From: Poecilobothrus nobilitatus
Lineage: Eukaryota; Arthropoda; Insecta; Diptera; Dolichopodidae
Direction: 5' to 3'
DNA length: 64,000 nt
Assembly (NCBI GenBank): GCA_947095535.1
Contig: OX352772.1
Coordinates: 275,414,336 to 275,478,335, forward strand
Every line of letters begins with the position of its first letter. The first letter of the stretch is position 1. Shown here in pieces: positions 62,057 through 64,000 of this stretch. The notes below the pieces were generated by a model. The model worked only from the letters and a program-made list of their open reading frames with translations, searched no databases and was not told the DNA's origin. Made by a program: the position numbers and the translations under genes.

Positions 62057-63905
62057 ATCTGTCTACAATGTCATAAAAGTAAACATACGTAATTTATCTT
62101 TAAAAAAAAAAAAACCAACAATTGTTTTCCTATCTCTTCCGTTTTACTCATTTGTTTTCGTTTTTCTGTTTTAAATGGTACTGTTGTAGGTATGTAATGT
62201 GTGAATTACGATAAATGTTTTAGTATTCATCATTTTAAATATAAAAATACAGTAAGACCTTGATTAATATGGAAAATTCATTTAAAAAATTTGTCAAAAA
62301 AATATTTGTTTCTATTTTTTTTATACATTACTTGCTAAAAATATAATTTCATTGTTATTTAGAATTTATTAAAGAAAATTTAATTAAGAATAATTGAAAG
62401 CAAAACATTCGTTAAAGCAAAACGACAATGAAAAATTTTAAAATTGGTAATTATAATTACATTCATATTAAAGTCATTTTTTAGTATCTTATGCGCTAAA
62501 GTAAGTTGAGAAAAATCTAAAAAAGTAAAATGTATGTATGCATGTACATATTAACGTATATAAATACTTATCATATGTCAATTCCTTAATAATTTAATTT
62601 AGAAAAAAAGAAAATGTAATTTTTGTTGCGTTCCCCCACACATAATATTTATATCAATTGTATAATATACTCTTTAAATATTGCAGCAACAAACAAAGTG
62701 AATGATGATTGAATTTATTTTTTTAATTTTGGGCTACAAATTTATTCCATGGTAATATTTTGATAATTTAAATTTCATTTTCTCGCGATGTCACACATAA
62801 TTTATTTTTCATAACAAAATTTACGTTACACGCACCATAATAATAATAATATGAGAAAATATGAAAGATTTCACTCTTTTATTTAATATATAATAGATAC
62901 ATGAATATGATGTTTTTGAATGATAATAGTGAATTATGATGGTTATAATTATATTGTAATATCAAAAACATAATATGTACATTCAATGTATATGATGTTA
63001 AGATCATTACGTTACTAAAGTGTTTACTGTTGAAAAGTTACATACAAAAAAAATTAAAGGTTTTGTTATCATCTTTTTTGCTTTTTGGTAAGAAAACAAA
63101 TAACAAACAAAATATGAATAAATATTTAATATTAATAAATGATTTAATAGAAATTAAGTAACACAATATATACTCCCTATATGGTGGCATTATTTTGAAA
63201 TTAAAAAAAAAAAGAAATTTTGTAGACGGTTTTAAGTTATATAATTAAATTTTTTTTTTTTGCAACTATCAACTATCATAATATTTAAAAGTAATTACAT
63301 AAAAAATAAAGAAAGGCATTAATACATTTAATAATTAAAACGCATATACAATCATAATATTACAAAAATTAGATAATCTATATATCAGTTTTGTTGTTAA
63401 CAGTTCGGCTTGCGTTCAAATTTAATTTCTATCGATAGCTATTTCAATAGCTATTTTGGCGAAAAAATAATGTTAAAATCAGTTTTCAATATCAAAATTT
63501 CAAAATTTTATTTTTTTGATACAACCAAATTATCTAAAACTTATAGATTCTTTATAAATGCAAAAATTCATTAATTCATAAAAATTCAATTCAATCATCT
63601 TAGGGTAGTATTTATTATTTAAATATATATCAAAACTTTTTTACAAGGAGGAAGCAGTAGCATTTTTGATGAAAAAGGGATGTCGAGCACAAAAGAAAGA
63701 AGATAATTTAATTCTTCCAAAAGAATTTAACCTTATTTTCAGAAAAACTGAAGCAATTTTGACTTTCTTAATTTCCTTATAATGACGAACAAATAAAGTT
63801 ATTTCACAAAACTATAATTTACTTGATGACAGTCAGTCATTCTAAGCATAAAATAATTTTTTAGGCTATTTGCAGTTTTTTATAGTCATAATATTAATTA
63901 AAAGT

Positions 63906-63944
63906 TATCATTTTTAATGTACTGAATGTACATTAAAAATGATA
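63906..63944. repeat. perfect 17-bp hairpin
   Basis: TATCATTTTTAATGTAC (63906-63922), a five-base loop TGAAT, then the exact inverse GTACATTAAAAATGATA (63928-63944). Confidence 0.85.
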
Positions 63945-64000
63945 TCTTTGTTAAATATTTTGTGGAAGTTACTAAACCGTAGAGTGATCTGATAAATATT

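Larger units (their letters stand above)
17961..64000 (+). other. rdx: very long roadkill intron (3' end outside window)
   Basis: The donor GTGAGT at 17961 opens an intron for which no matching next exon (start of the MATH domain) was found to the end of the window, so it is at least 46 kb. All later entries lie within it unless an unrecognised gene is nested there. Confidence 0.7.
60623..64000. other. intronic AT-rich DNA with small hairpins
   Basis: AT-rich to the window end. It holds only a 26-bp duplication (61493) and two strong hairpins (62004 and 63906). No gene or known element was recognised. Confidence 0.5.

Overview
This is an extremely AT-rich stretch (clearly well above 70 % A+T by eye, full of poly-A/poly-T runs, TA and ATT microsatellites) of an insect genome, most probably a fly (Diptera). 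Three observations point that way: a recognisable exon of the roadkill/SPOP gene in its insect form, with a consensus GT-AG intron structure; DDE transposases and Jockey/R1-type non-LTR retrotransposons of insect type; and repeat families with GGACGGACGGAC motifs and TATACCC termini that are commonplace in fly genomes. The species cannot be fixed from this window.

Host gene. The only well-supported host coding sequence is one 154-bp exon on the plus strand (17807-17960). It encodes the N-terminal leader of Roadkill (rdx, orthologue of vertebrate SPOP), the substrate adaptor of Cullin-3 ubiquitin ligases, and stops just before the MATH domain. The rest of the gene is not in the window, so everything from 17961 to 64000 is at least 46 kb of one intron, or of intron plus unrecognised alternative promoters. 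A second, new candidate is a 77-nt mini-exon at 7792-7868. It opens with ATG, ends at an AG|GTAAAT donor, and leaves exactly the codon phase that the 17807 acceptor needs. If real, it is a start exon of a longer Roadkill isoform.

Everything else that can be identified is mobile DNA in the introns. Non-LTR retrotransposon remains lie at 1489-2630 (-), 24890-26075 (-, RT plus RNase H), 33370-34031 (+) and 41265-43480 (+, split by a nested 972-bp inverted-repeat element). Tc1/mariner-like transposase remains lie at 29637-30779 (-, both ends present) and 53787-54404 (-, 5' truncated and joined to a tRNA-SINE-like piece). Two non-autonomous Helitrons lie at 23186-24196 and 51204-52597. Short inverted-repeat elements or foldbacks lie at 15928-16135, 27293-27807, 37009-37663, 55881-56051, 56484-56863 and 59968-60622. 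Families with several copies here are the TATACCC-ended elements (1-545 with 59078-59877; 30811-31022 with 44465-45378) and a family ending in GGAAATGTGCT (12314-13035, with fragments at 2620-2705, 38249-38446 and 50325-50450). A possible hAT/BED-finger remnant lies at 9647-10775.

Two stretches do not fit a familiar class: an array of 11 head-to-head copies of CATAAGTTCG at 57485-57792, and a GC-richer block with an imperfect 153-bp duplication at 45900-46440. No rRNA, tRNA gene or CRISPR was found, and no complete intact transposable element. I saw no evidence of a new multi-gene system. The most useful leads are the mini-exon, the palindromic array and the nested or chimeric mobile elements.
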